Source: Branchiostoma belcheri
Lineage: Eukaryota > Chordata > Leptocardii > Amphioxiformes > Branchiostomatidae
Assembly (NCBI RefSeq): GCF_001625305.1
Contig: NW_017802935.1
Span: forward strand, 98,652 to 162,651
Direction: 5' to 3'
DNA length: 64,000 nt
The position numbers and the translations under genes were made by a program. Below the pieces are notes generated by a model. That model was not told the DNA's origin and did no database searches. It saw only the letters and a program-made list of their open reading frames with translations. Position 1 is the stretch's first letter. The number at the start of each line of letters is the position of its first letter. Below are positions 10,521 through 23,200 of this stretch, one piece after another.

Positions 10521-11124
10521 CAACCAACTGCCCTGAATTCTAACACTGATGAACTGTGTCCGTAGAATGTGGATGGAATGTTGTGTTGTGAGCAACTTGC
10601 TTTAGGACAGGTGTACTATGTGTGCTGTTGTACCATACAGACATATACAAAGGAAGTCTTTGTGTGTACATGATGTGCCTTTCTTGAACAAAGGTCTTTT
10701 TCTAACAAAGGCACCTGCTCCAATATTTCTGGCACATGACAGTTATGTAGTCCAATATTTCATGTTGACTTGCTTTTGTTCCTATTTATATATTTGGTTA
10801 TTATCTGTTTAGTGATTGTGTGTTGTTTCAAGAGAAAAAAAAATTATCCCCATTTAAGCCAGTTTGCCTTGATTTTGAGAACATTTATAATGGTTTGTTC
10901 AATTATAAAAAAAAATCTGTTACAATAAACAATAATGTTACTAGCAGAAATACCAGTTTTGCCTGCAAATGCGAATTGTGACTGAACTGTCTGTCTTTCC
11001 AATGTTAGAGTTTAAAGAAGAGAATGACTTATATATAAACTTACAATCCTGTAATCATTTATCCAAAATGTTGTTTAGACTATTGTTTGTGATCGAGTCA
11101 TTGTTTTTTCACTTCTTTTCCCAG

Positions 11125-11170
11125 TCTCCAGTTATATCTACCACAAACAGTGATGTTGTTTACTGTTGTT
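11125..11170 (+). repeat. Duplicate of the RB1CC1 5'UTR exon start
   Basis: CCCAG then TCTCCAGTTATATCTAC repeats the acceptor and first 40 bases of the start-codon exon at 11236. It is an acceptor-side boundary duplication and could act as an alternative 3' splice site. Confidence 0.7.
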
Positions 11171-11235
11171 TAGTGTCTGAGGCCTTCAGTGTCACCTTCA
11201 GTGTTGTTTGTGACTGACTCTATGTTCTCTTCCAG

Positions 11236-14200
11236 TCTCCAGGTATATCTATAACAGAAACAGTGATGTCTACTGTCTGAGTACTTCTGTGGCACAAGAG
11301 ACATCCAACCAACCTGCTTTATCAGTACTTGTGAAAGAGGCCTCGAAGAGAATAGCGTCGCCATGTTGTACGTTTTCCTGGTCGACACCGGCATCATGCT
11401 GACCTTTGACATGAGCCTGGCCCTCCAGCCGTGAGTAATATGATATCATAATAAGCTTGTCAGCAGGTTGTAATATGTTATCGTAATATGATATCGTATT
11501 ATGTTTGTGAGCAGGATGTAGATTTTAAGGGCATCCAATTTGAAATTTCAGGGCAGCAGCTAGAACCAGGATGAGAAAATCTGTCTGACATTGACATATA
11601 CTGACGTTTTTTAATGCATTTACGTCATAATTTCATACTTAAAGCCTTTAGAATAGGGTTATACATTCTGTTCAATTTCAGGGGGTTTTCTAGAAAAATT
11701 TAGCATGAGGGAGCAGATCGCAAGCATGACAAGGAACAAAGCGACCAAGGGTTTTATTTTAATAAGAGTAGCCACTTAGGGTTCAATTTGAAAATTGGTA
11801 TGAGGGAGCTGGCTGGTTACATGAGGGAGCAGCTCCCTAATTCCCCTGTTTAGAAAAAACCCTGCTATCTTATATCGTGCACACAAATTTTTTTTCTGTG
11901 CAAATATTTTTAGGTTAGGTGCACCAATGCCATTCCCAAGAATGAATTTCAAGCCTTGGAAGTCTGAATAATTTGTAGAAATACCCATCTGCAGTCTGCA
12001 TTTTGCAGGGACATTTTCAATACTACAGAATAAAAATTAAGCAACCTGCAATTTTGCAGACTGAAAAAATCAGGCTAGGGTTCAATGGTGTTTATTGTTT
12101 AAGAGCTCTTGTTACTATTAAATTGTCATATGGTATTGGGTTTAGGTCATTTGCAGAAAGTATTTCTGAATTGCAGAACAAAAGTTTGACATTCTGCAAT
12201 ATTGCAGAAGACTGGAAAAAAATTTCTACCCCTCAAAGATTTTGCACGAGAAAAAGATGTATGTTTCTTTGTGTTTCCTGTTTGTTTGAAGTTAAAACTT
12301 TTGATCCAACAGAAAGAAGTTCTCTCACCTAGAGCTTTCGACCAGTCACTCTGGTCTTCCTCAGTAGACTGACCCAGTGAGACTTGCAATTTATCTCATG
12401 GCTTCTCTGAAGTGTCAGCCTAGTGAGGAAGACCAGAGTGACTAGTCTAAAGCTCTAGGTGAGAGAACTTTTTGTGCTGGCCCAAAAGTTTTAACTCTAA
12501 ACATGTAACTACGAACACAAATAAACTTTCATGATAGAAGGAAAAGGTGTATGTTTGTTTGTGTTTCCTGTTGTTTTGCAGAGTGAATGTCCTTCAGCAG
12601 GAGGTGGCCAGGTCTCTGTGTGTACCTGCGGACAAGCAGGTGATGCTGATCAGTGGAGGCGACATGCTGGAGAGCAAGTCTCGTGTGTGCAGCTACAGCG
12701 CAGGAACGGTGAGGATGTAGCACAAGTTTGCTCTTGTTTGTTTCTTTATTTTGCATAACCAGTAAATCACCTACTAGGCGTAACACATCAGTTTTGTACA
12801 GTAGGTACAAGCTCATGCTTAAGACTGGACTGTATGGTATGACCCACTCATGGTGGATTTTGACATGCTGGAGAGCAAGTCTCGTGTGTGCAGCTACAGC
12901 GCAGGAACGGTGAGGACACTAGTAAACGTGTATTCATTGTTTGTTTGAGGCTCATCGGCCCATAGTATACAGAGATACATACATAACATGACACAAACAC
13001 ATCTAAAAGCAAACATACATCAAAGTATGTATAGATGAATGTAGCTGAGCTGTCCTGCGGCAAGGTGGCCCCCTTACGGTGGGCGGACCCATCTACAATA
13101 ATGTCGCCAGAACAGACTAGAGGAAAAAGCCAGTCTGAACAAAGTAACCTATCAAGCGAGAGGCAAACAAATACAGCGATTTCTGGCGGTTGGCATCAAA
13201 AGTATTGTGTAGATCAGTAATAATATAATGTAAAACTAGTGTGTTACAATAGATCATGATCATACGTTGATGAAGGTTAGACATCCAGGTAAACGATACT
13301 CGTAAGAAAATTCAAACTCTACTACTGGATCAGTTACGGATTTTTATTTATTTCCGGACGTTTCGAGTGACATCCATCACTCTTCTTCAGCGTCACAAAT
13401 GAACAGAGAACCGATTCACTCTTATATACAAGTAACTAGAAAAAACAGTTAAACAACGGTCTGTAAGAAGCTTTATCATGTAAAAGAACGGTTCACTCGA
13501 AACGTCCGGAAATAAATAAAAATCCGTAACTGATCCAGTAGTAGAGTTTGAATTTTCTTACGAGGATCATGATCATAGTTTTGTCTAAAAACTATCATTG
13601 GTTGGTTTATTGGTTGGCCGACTACTCTCTTTTCATAACCAAGGGCTGAATGAATTGCGAGGAGCTTACAGTGTTACAGTTGAAGGGACTGAATTGGAAG
13701 GATTTGTAACGGCAGCCTTTCAGCACAATGAAGAAATGTGTAGGCAACAGTAAAGATGGGAGGATAATATCAGAGAATGCACCAGCATGTCAAGAAGAAC
13801 AGAAAACTGAGAAGGGTGGAGAAAATTGGTTGTCAGACTAGGGGAAAGATTAAGATGTCATGGTGAATGTAGTTAAAGTAGATTTAGAGATTTCCAAGTT
13901 CTTGTATCAGTTCCTTACAAATAGACACATTGCCCATATCATAATGTAATAAAAGATATAATGGTTTATCACTTGTGTTGCAGGACACCAACCCAATCTT
14001 CCTGTTCAGTAAGGTGACCATCGAGTCTGCCGTGCCTCCGTCTCCTAGTGTGGACCTAGGGTCAGGTGAGTTATGCAGTCTTCTTGTTACACTAAGTGTC
14101 TTTGAGTATCCTCAATAAAACGGCTTTTATTTACACAAACTTTGACATAATTATGCTTTTCCCTCCAAGATTGTTACTGTCAGACCCAATTTTCAATAAC

Positions 14201-17200
14201 ACGGTTTTGATTTTAGGTTTTAGGTAGAGACTGAAATTTGTTTTGAAAACATGAAACTTTATTACAATGTTCATTTGTAAATGTGTACAAAAATCCAGCC
14301 TTGGCAAGAGGCTGAATGTTACTAATCCCACAGGAATGCTGGCTCTAAAGCCACTGAAATGTGTGAATGCCAATGCTAGTTATGTACATTTGTTAGCCTG
14401 ACAAATGTCTCTTGTGTTCCCTTCTATGCAGACTCTGACCCCAGACTACAGGTGGAAGGGTGCCTGAACATGCCTGCTACATACGAGACGGTGGTGGCTC
14501 GTGCACAACTGGCACTGGTACGGTATAATCATAACTATCAGAACTATGCTATCTTTATAATGATATGAATCTTTATTGCATATTCTTGCCCAGCTGGGCT
14601 AAATGCACAAGAGGATGTCCAGTATGTAAAACATGAGTATTTCATACTGAAACGCTATATTCTAATGCAAAGTGATAAGAATCTATACATTACAACATGG
14701 AGGTAGAAAAAAGGAAAGGAGGGAGCTCAAACTTTCTGCCTATTGTCCGATGTTGGCCGCGGGCGTCAAAACTGTAATTGGCACGAACTTGTCAATTGCC
14801 CTGATTTGCGTAGCCCCCAGAGCGGCACACCAGAGTTTTCCATTGTTATTAATGTCAGTGACAAGACGGCATGCCCGGCATTTGACAACTATAACTGTAG
14901 CAACTTTTATTCTACGGTAAGTTTGTATCAAATTTGAGGATTACTTCGATGAATGCAGGGAGGTAAGAAACGTGTATCAAAGACGACAAACTTGACGGAA
15001 GGCACGGCACTGCAACTATTTTCTAGTAACTAGACTTCATTGTTATTTCTAGTATCTTTATACCCCGATACTTCAAACAACAGGAGGTTAAGTATCTTTG
15101 GTCAAATCCTTGCTTGAATCCTTGTTTGAGGAACATGCACCCTACCGGTAACCACAATCAACCAAAGAATTGAGCGCATGTGTCACTTCAAATATTTCCT
15201 CGTGGTAGAATAACAACAAGCAAGGATGTCCCGGTTACTACAAGAATGTCTCGTTTCTATTTGGGCCTTCGAGCACAAAATCCATTTCTACACACCTCCT
15301 CTGCTAGCAGAGAGGCACACAGCTTGCGTAGAATATGGCCACAAATAGTCCACTTTGTCCGGAAAAATCGCTACTTTGCCAGTTACGAAAGTTTGGAAAA
15401 TGGACATAACATCGTCAACTATCCAGAATAATATCGGCATATCTAGAAAAAATCTACACAAATTCATACTAGACGATTGTATTTCGTTGAAATGTTCCCG
15501 TTCTAAAATGTTCGATTCGAGCTTTACAAAACACAAAAAACGCAGTAACTCGCCCATTTTTCGTCGCACAACAAACATAAACATATCTTCGTATCCGCCA
15601 TTTCCCTCCGCTCCCGATGCTGACTTCTGCGCAACAATACGACGCAACCCAAATAAGGAAATGCTCGGAAACTCGGGTATGTCGGTCCCTGCTCGGAGTG
15701 GACTCGGCTACCGTCGCTGGCAGTGATGTCATTTTCGGCTCATTTGCATAGCCATATATGGAATTCTGGCGGGAGAGACCGCGGCGAACATAGGCATCAA
15801 ACGAAGTACCGCCGGGCCGGCGGACAATAGAAACCAGCGGGATCTAGCGCCGCAAAACAAAAGGCCGCGGCGGGTGCTAAATACGTCCTCCCTCCTTTCC
15901 TTTTTTCTACCTCCATGATTACAACAATACTATATACTACCTATCATCTACTGTTAGTTGCCCTTTATAATATGTCCTCATGGTTCGGGCACAACTGGCA
16001 CTGGTAATTTGATCATGACTTTCAGAACTATGTTATATTACAGGGCTCGAAAAACTGGGTGCATGTGCACCTTAGTCAAGTGCACCCAAATTTGGAGCTG
16101 TGCACCGAATTTTTTGTAGGTTTAAGTACATTTGTATAGATGTTAAATGTACAGTACATGTATAGAAGTACAAATGCATATACTGCAGCTGCATTTTGAC
16201 AAATAGGAGGAAAGGAGGAATATAATACAATCATGTACACAAATGTCCCAGCTGTTGCCTGTGGTTTTAATACTTTAACCTTTTTAATACTTAAATACTT
16301 AAAGCAAAAGAACCCAACAAATTTGATGGTATTGTAGCACATACGAGGCGTTACTCTAAGAGCCGCCCCTTGCCCTACATTGTGAAACCCCTTAACGATT
16401 TACAAATGTATTATGTGTTTTTATCTTGTATGTACAATGTATGTAGAAGTTGCATTTCAATTTTATTCACAAATTAGCTAGAATGATCTTTTAAAGTTGT
16501 TATGGTCAGCATGGAATGTAATGAAATATGCAATTCAGCCTCCTGGCTGCAAAATGTTTTAATCAACAAACCAGTCATCATAACTTATAAGTTATTACAG
16601 TTTATTATTCAATCAACAAAATCATACAAAAGCAGGGAATGCTGCATGCATCCCTGAATTGTGTAACTGATTTTTACAATAAGTTAAAAAAAAACAATAC
16701 AGGACAGGTACACAAAAAACACACTATATACAAATATGTACAAAACACCATTCACTCTGCTATATGCATGCAAATAGCAGGCATAGGTTTTCAGATACAT
16801 GTATCAGCCATTGTCACTGGCATTGAAGAGTCTTACTGCGCAGTGAATGAAGGACTGTTTCAGGCGCAGGGTCCTCGCTTTGGGCAGAGTGAACGTGTTG
16901 CTGTTCCTAAGCTGTCTCCCTGTGGCAGTCGCACGTTCAGGGGGAACAAGGTCGTGCAGAGGGTGACCAGGGTTCAGCATAGCTTTGAAGAGATTTACTG
17001 CTGCTGACTCCCTTCTTTCCTTCAGGGTAGGTAGGTTTGGAACCGCCCGTCTACCACTACAGGAGATTATACGTAGGGCACGTTTCTGGACGCGTTCCAT
17101 ACTGGCGGACTGTTCTTCATTACACCCAACCAGCAGGACGTGTCCATACTCCAGGACGGGACGAATCAATGACAAATACACCTGAACCAGATCAACAACA

Positions 17201-20200
17201 CTCATGCCTTGCTTGGTCAATAATCTCAGATAGTGTAGCCTACTGGAGGCCTTTGAAACGGTAGACTTCACATGATCTTGGAAAGAAAGTTTACTGTCAA
17301 ATGTAAAGCCAAGGCCCTTTGCTGTTCTAGTGACTGGAACAGGTTCACCTCCCAGAGACAGTGGCGGTATTGCAGGGATGTTTCTCTTGAAACAGATCAG
17401 CAACGACTGACTCTTAAACATGCAGGACACGATTATGGATCACGATTATGATTTTGACATTTTGGTTTGTATATTTCTGTTCAGAAATTTATATATGTTG
17501 TACGTTGTATCATTTGTTAACTTTTCAGTTATACTGATTTTCAGTTATACTGATCTCAGTTAACTTTTCTTATGTTACTTGACTGTATAATTTACTTTTT
17601 TACAAATTGTTTTATGTTTACATGTCCCTGGGCCCTCTTGGAAATCAACAATACTGTTGAAGAGGCCACCCAGGTGTTTATAAGATGAAATAAATAAATA
17701 AATAAGATACATCTATCTAGTGGAAATACATGTATCATGATCAGACGAGCATGAAAGCAAATATGCTGAGTCATGATATGACTGTTAGGCTTTGCTGTCC
17801 ATGATTTAAGGTCTCATTCATGTATTACTCCGAGTGTACCCCCTAAAAGAGTACCAAGTCAAAAACTAAACGGCTGTATGAACGAGTGTTTTTATTGGAG
17901 AGAATTTCCCCTTTAGCCATCCCAACTGATGTAAAACGTCAAAGCGGTGAAAGCTTGTTTGTAACTGATGAAATTAGGACATAATTGTCGGCAGCCGCGC
18001 GCTAGGTCGGACGTGCACAGTCCATTGTTGCGAGTTGTGCGGTCGTAGGTTTGCAGCGCGGGAGGGCCTCTTGCGGGCAGCCGCTAGTTGCAGTTTGTAA
18101 TTCCCATAAAAGGGGATTGTGTGTATAGAAGTCGTTGGCTTAATTTTTTATGAGACGTAGAGTAAGTGTGCTCAACATAGCATGAAAGATATCAATTGAT
18201 TTAATGTAGGATCATAGGGAACANNNNNNNNNNNNNNNNNNNNCGGTATTGCAGGGATGTTTCTCTTGAAAGAGATCAGCAACGACTGACTCTTCTTGCC
18301 ATTCAACAACATGTCATTGTGATGTGCCCAGGTGTCAAGTTGAGTGGCTTCTGCTGACATAGAGTTCACTGTACTGCCAGTGTCCAAGGTGATTGTCCTG
18401 GACAGACTCACATCGTCGGGCGTACCCCACATCTAAGGTATCCCTGTAGACTGTGGTGCGGGAACTCATGAATAACAGGAATAGATAGGGTGACAGCACC
18501 CCACCTTGAGGTACCCCTGACGTGAGTGTTCTCCAACCGCTGAACTTGCCGTTTACAGAGACCCTCTGGGTGCGATCCTGCAGGTAGTTGTGTAACCAAG
18601 CTACCATACGTGGGTTTCTGACCACGTCGTTAACACGTTGAAGCAGGATCGCATGATTCACTCTATCGAAGGCCTTGCTCATGTCGGCGAACAAGGCCTG
18701 GACTGCGATGTTGTCTCTTGAGTCGAGGGCTGTCAACCACGTGTGCACCATCCTGATAGCAGCGAGGACGGTGGAAGAGCCCTTCAGGTAAGCGTACTGG
18801 TTGGTGATCACCGGAGTGATGGCAGGTAAGAGTCTTTTGAGAATACACCTCTCCAGTAGCTTGGCCAGAATAGGAAGGAGCGAAACAGGCCTCATGTCAC
18901 TCGGGTTAGCTGCTCCCCTAGACTTCGGGATGGGAACAACATTCGCTGCCTTCCAGATGCTTGGAGTTACACCCTGTTCGTATGAGGCATTGAACAGGTG
19001 CGTTACGACAGGAGCCAGGTCCTCGGCGTACTGCTTCAGGGTCCATGTGGGTAGGTCGTCTGGACCACTAGCTTTGGTGGAGTTCAAGCTCTTAAGCAGG
19101 GCCTTAACCTCACCAATCGTGCACAGTTCAACTGCTTTGGCAGGACGTTGTAGGGGAAACAAGTACAGGTCATTTCCAGGGCACCACGCCTCAGAGAAGT
19201 GCTGGTTTAGGGCCTCAGCAACTTCGGGGTCAGATTTACCCTCAATGGTAATGTGCCTAGCTCTTTCCTGCGACCTACCAAGCTCCCGATTAACAAAACT
19301 CCACCATTTCCGTGGGTCTTCCTGTTTCAGATGTTGTGCGAAATTTCTGTAATACCACCACTTTGCCTGTCTGATGGCGGTATCAGCTTTGTTCCTAAGA
19401 AGCTTCCACCGAGCAGATTTACCATGGCGTTTGAACTCCATGGTTCTTTCCCTGATGATACGTTTGACTCGCTCGGTCATCCACTTCTTGTCACAGGCCC
19501 TCACAGAAGAGACTTTTACAGGAAGGTGGTTGTTTATCAGGGTCATGATGAGACTGTAGAAAACGTCAGCTTTCTGTTCAACAGAAGTGGCTTTGAAGAC
19601 AGGAGACCAGTCCACCGTGGCCAGTGAGAGTCCCAGGTTCAACTATGCCACCGGAGTTGCCACCCTCCGCATTACCTTGGCTGGTTTGCTTCTTGGTGGT
19701 TGTTGTACACAGGGCGGTAGGAGAACGCAGGAGTGATCACTGGTTCCAACTGGTGGAAGGGTAAGTGGTTGTATCAAGTTTGCAGACCCTGTTTTGTCAT
19801 TATTACAAGGTGGATGATATATGATGCCAAGGAAAAGAACTGGAACAGTACGAGGGAGCCATCTTGGCCTGACTTGTAGCCACATTACCTCTAGCGTATC
19901 AGTTTCGAGATCGTGCAGTCTTTTAGCTGGTATGTCATTAGCTATGAATGCAGCAACTCCACCACCTTTACCACAGAGTCTATCTTTCCTGAACAAACAT
20001 AGTATTACTTCTTTGCGCATTTCAGCAATTCCATGACCTTGCAAAGGACACAGTAAGGTCGTGTGAACAGCTGGTCCATGAACAGCACCTACAGCAGCAG
20101 GGCTGGGCAGCTGTCATCGCCAATCTCGAGGACTGCTCAAGGTTAGAAACTGTGACCCCGTGTTTTATTAGTGGTTTCCCCCAAAATGGCCATGTAGAGT

Positions 20201-23200
20201 CCCTTACAATGTACAGTATACTGTACAGTGGGCATCCAGGCCCCCAAACCCTGTTTTAACCCCAAATCAAGTTGGTATCTCTACTTGTACATGTATCTGT
20301 ATAGCTGGTTTATTGGCATAACACACCTGCTACCAAGCAGTCACTGTGGTACAATGTAGGTGTAGAAATTGAGCTATCTGCTGTTATTTTGTTGCAACAG
20401 CTGTAAACTGGATTGTAAATCTTTGAAAAGGGACACACAGTCAAAATTGCCAAAAAGACCACCAATGGGACAGTAAAATCTGGTCTATGTGGACAGGTGG
20501 TCACTATAGTCAGGATTCTCGATGTGCCAATCCTGTAGGAAAAATTATCTAGTACATGTAGGCGGCCTCGAAAAAGGGGTCACACTGGCCTGGTGGTATG
20601 TAGACAGGTTTGACAAATTTTGGGGTAAGTCCCAATACTTTGTTAGTTAGTGTTGGAAGCTAAAGCTTAGTCTTCATTTCATAGGTTTGACTGTATATTG
20701 AACTAATGTCTCTTACATCGTATATAGGACACATTACTAATAGATGTAAACTATTCTTGCACAGCCAATTCAAGATCCGAGTAGACAGTTTTGAGGGTCT
20801 GTACAGCCAGTACCTGGTCACCAGACCAAAGTTCATGGACATCATTCAAACGTGAGTCTCTGTACTTTACTTTTTTGGTATTGCAAGTAATTGTTACAGG
20901 TAGCCAGTAATGGTTTATTGGTAAGAACACCCACAGCACAACACTGAAATGAGCTTTTCTGTTACAGTGAGGCAATGTTTAAGATACCAAACATTTTAAA
21001 ACGCTGAAGTCACATGAAATAGAAAGTTTTATCCCTGCTTGTTTAAAAAATCTTGTGAGGCCACACCAATTTAATTTTTTGGTTAACGGATTTTCCTAGA
21101 AAAATAATGGAGCGGGCGGGCGAAAAAAAAAAAAAATAAACGCAGGCCTAGGCATCCTATTATGGCCCAAAATGGTACGATAGAAGCCATGAAGTCAACA
21201 CACCAGGCTGGTTCAAAATTTAAACAATGAATTTTGAACTTTTACTGATACCATTGCATTGAAAGATGGAATAACTGTACCAACTAGGATGAAAAGGACT
21301 GTTTTTAACTGTTCAGGGCAAAATATAAGCATTTTGCAGTTGATTTTGAATTTTTATTTTTATTTGCAAATCAGAAAAAAATGAAGCGGCAAATCCGTTA
21401 ACCAAGAAATTAAATTGGTGTGGCCTGATAGATAAAAAAAAATTGACATGAGGATTTACACGGTGCTCAGGATTTAATGGAGAGAATATTTCCAGAGTGG
21501 CAGATAGTTGTGACATGCTGGAAGTAGTTCTTACTTGGTATCCCATCTGTGTTGTCTCTCCAGGTTTCCCAACACAATAAAACTGTTAGAGAAGACCCCA
21601 CTATTGTCCTGTCTACAGGGTGCTCCCATGCAGAGTATGTCTACAGTCATAATTGTGACATGCTGGCATTATGTTATAAGATGCTCTTTTGTATCATATC
21701 CTAACAATTCTGTGTTCTCTCCCCAGGTTTCCCAACACCATAAAGCTCCTAGAGAAGATCCCCCTGCTGCCCTGTCTACAGGGCGCTCCCATGCAGAGTA
21801 TATTTCCAGAGTGGCAGATATATAATGTATAAAATATGACATGTTGGAAGCATGGTAGTTGTTGTTACATCTATGTTCTCGTGTCCCCAGGTTTCCCAAC
21901 ACCATAAAGCTCCTAGAGAAGATCCCCCTGCTCCCCTGTCTACAGGGCGCTCCCATGCAGAGTATCCAGTCATCCGGCTGCAAATAAACATAACTGCAAA
22001 CATAAACATAGGCTTCCTCACACGTCTACCTTATGTTACAGGTTTCCCAACACGATAAAGCTGCTAGAGAAGATCCCCCTGCTGCCCTGTCTACAGGGAG
22101 CTCCCATGCAGAGTATCCAGTCCTCTGGTGGGGTGGTCACCAGTCGCGTGTTTCACCCTCAAACTCTGCTGCAGTGGATCAACGCAAAGGTATGTAGCAG
22201 GGATAATACTAATGTTATGAAATTAAGGTAGTTTTTTTTTTAGCTTTTCTTCTGTTTAGCCTTCTCCTTTGCTGCCACTCCCCCTTACCAATAGAGAATT
22301 GGTTGGCAACTTCTATGTTCTAAATGTTTAAGTAATGGTCTAGGAGTTTGCATTGAAAAAACAGCACCAATTTTATGAGAGATCCTTTTGTAAGCAAGGG
22401 TTCTCTGAATAAGATATCTGAAGTCAAAATAAACATTCTGTTCATTTTTAATAAAAGTGTAACAGTTTATGTTACTGTTGATTAATGTTTCTGTCATCAT
22501 TGTCAAATTGTACAGGTTCAGGTCAAGACATGTACACCTAACATACATGTAGACCCTCCTTCCCCATCATAGTGGAAACACCACATTGACATGTATTTCT
22601 CAGGTACATGTATAGTATCATCCTTTACTCATTTCTCTCCAGGACCCCAGCCATACCCTAGAGCAGCTGATGGAGCAGTGTGTGCGATGTATGGAACAGC
22701 TGGATGAGACTGTCCTACAGGGTCTCATGACAGAGTGCAACAATATTCTCAGTAAGTTACAAAAAAATGTTTTTAAATTATTTACCCATTGGTCAGCATG
22801 TCACAAGACCGAAGGCAACTCCAAGGTTACAGGTCATCTTTTCTCTACCTCAGAAACATCAATGCTAAGGGGCTTACAAGGGTTACCAAAAAAGCTTGAG
22901 AAATACATGTATATAGTATACAGTAAGTTTTTTTTTTGTCTCACATGATATACTGTTAGTACTTTTTTTCTTATCTTGAATTTACAGTTGAATCAATTCT
23001 GTAGTACAGTAATTTGTGGTGTCAGTAATTTGCGGTGGAGAGGTCACCACAAAAATAAAACCACTGCCACTGCAAAAGTTTCTGCATTTACAGTATTTAC
23101 CGAGTCTTTGTAATAACTAAGGCAAGGAAAGGTTTGAAATGTAGAACGCACAAAAACAAGAGAACTGTTGTGTTGCAGGTTCCTTAAACAACCCCCAGAT

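Noticed and set aside
15355..15726. 123-aa frame in the TIR element as a transposase
   Set aside because: No catalytic motif or similarity that I can recognise, and the overlapping frames on the other strand are equally long.
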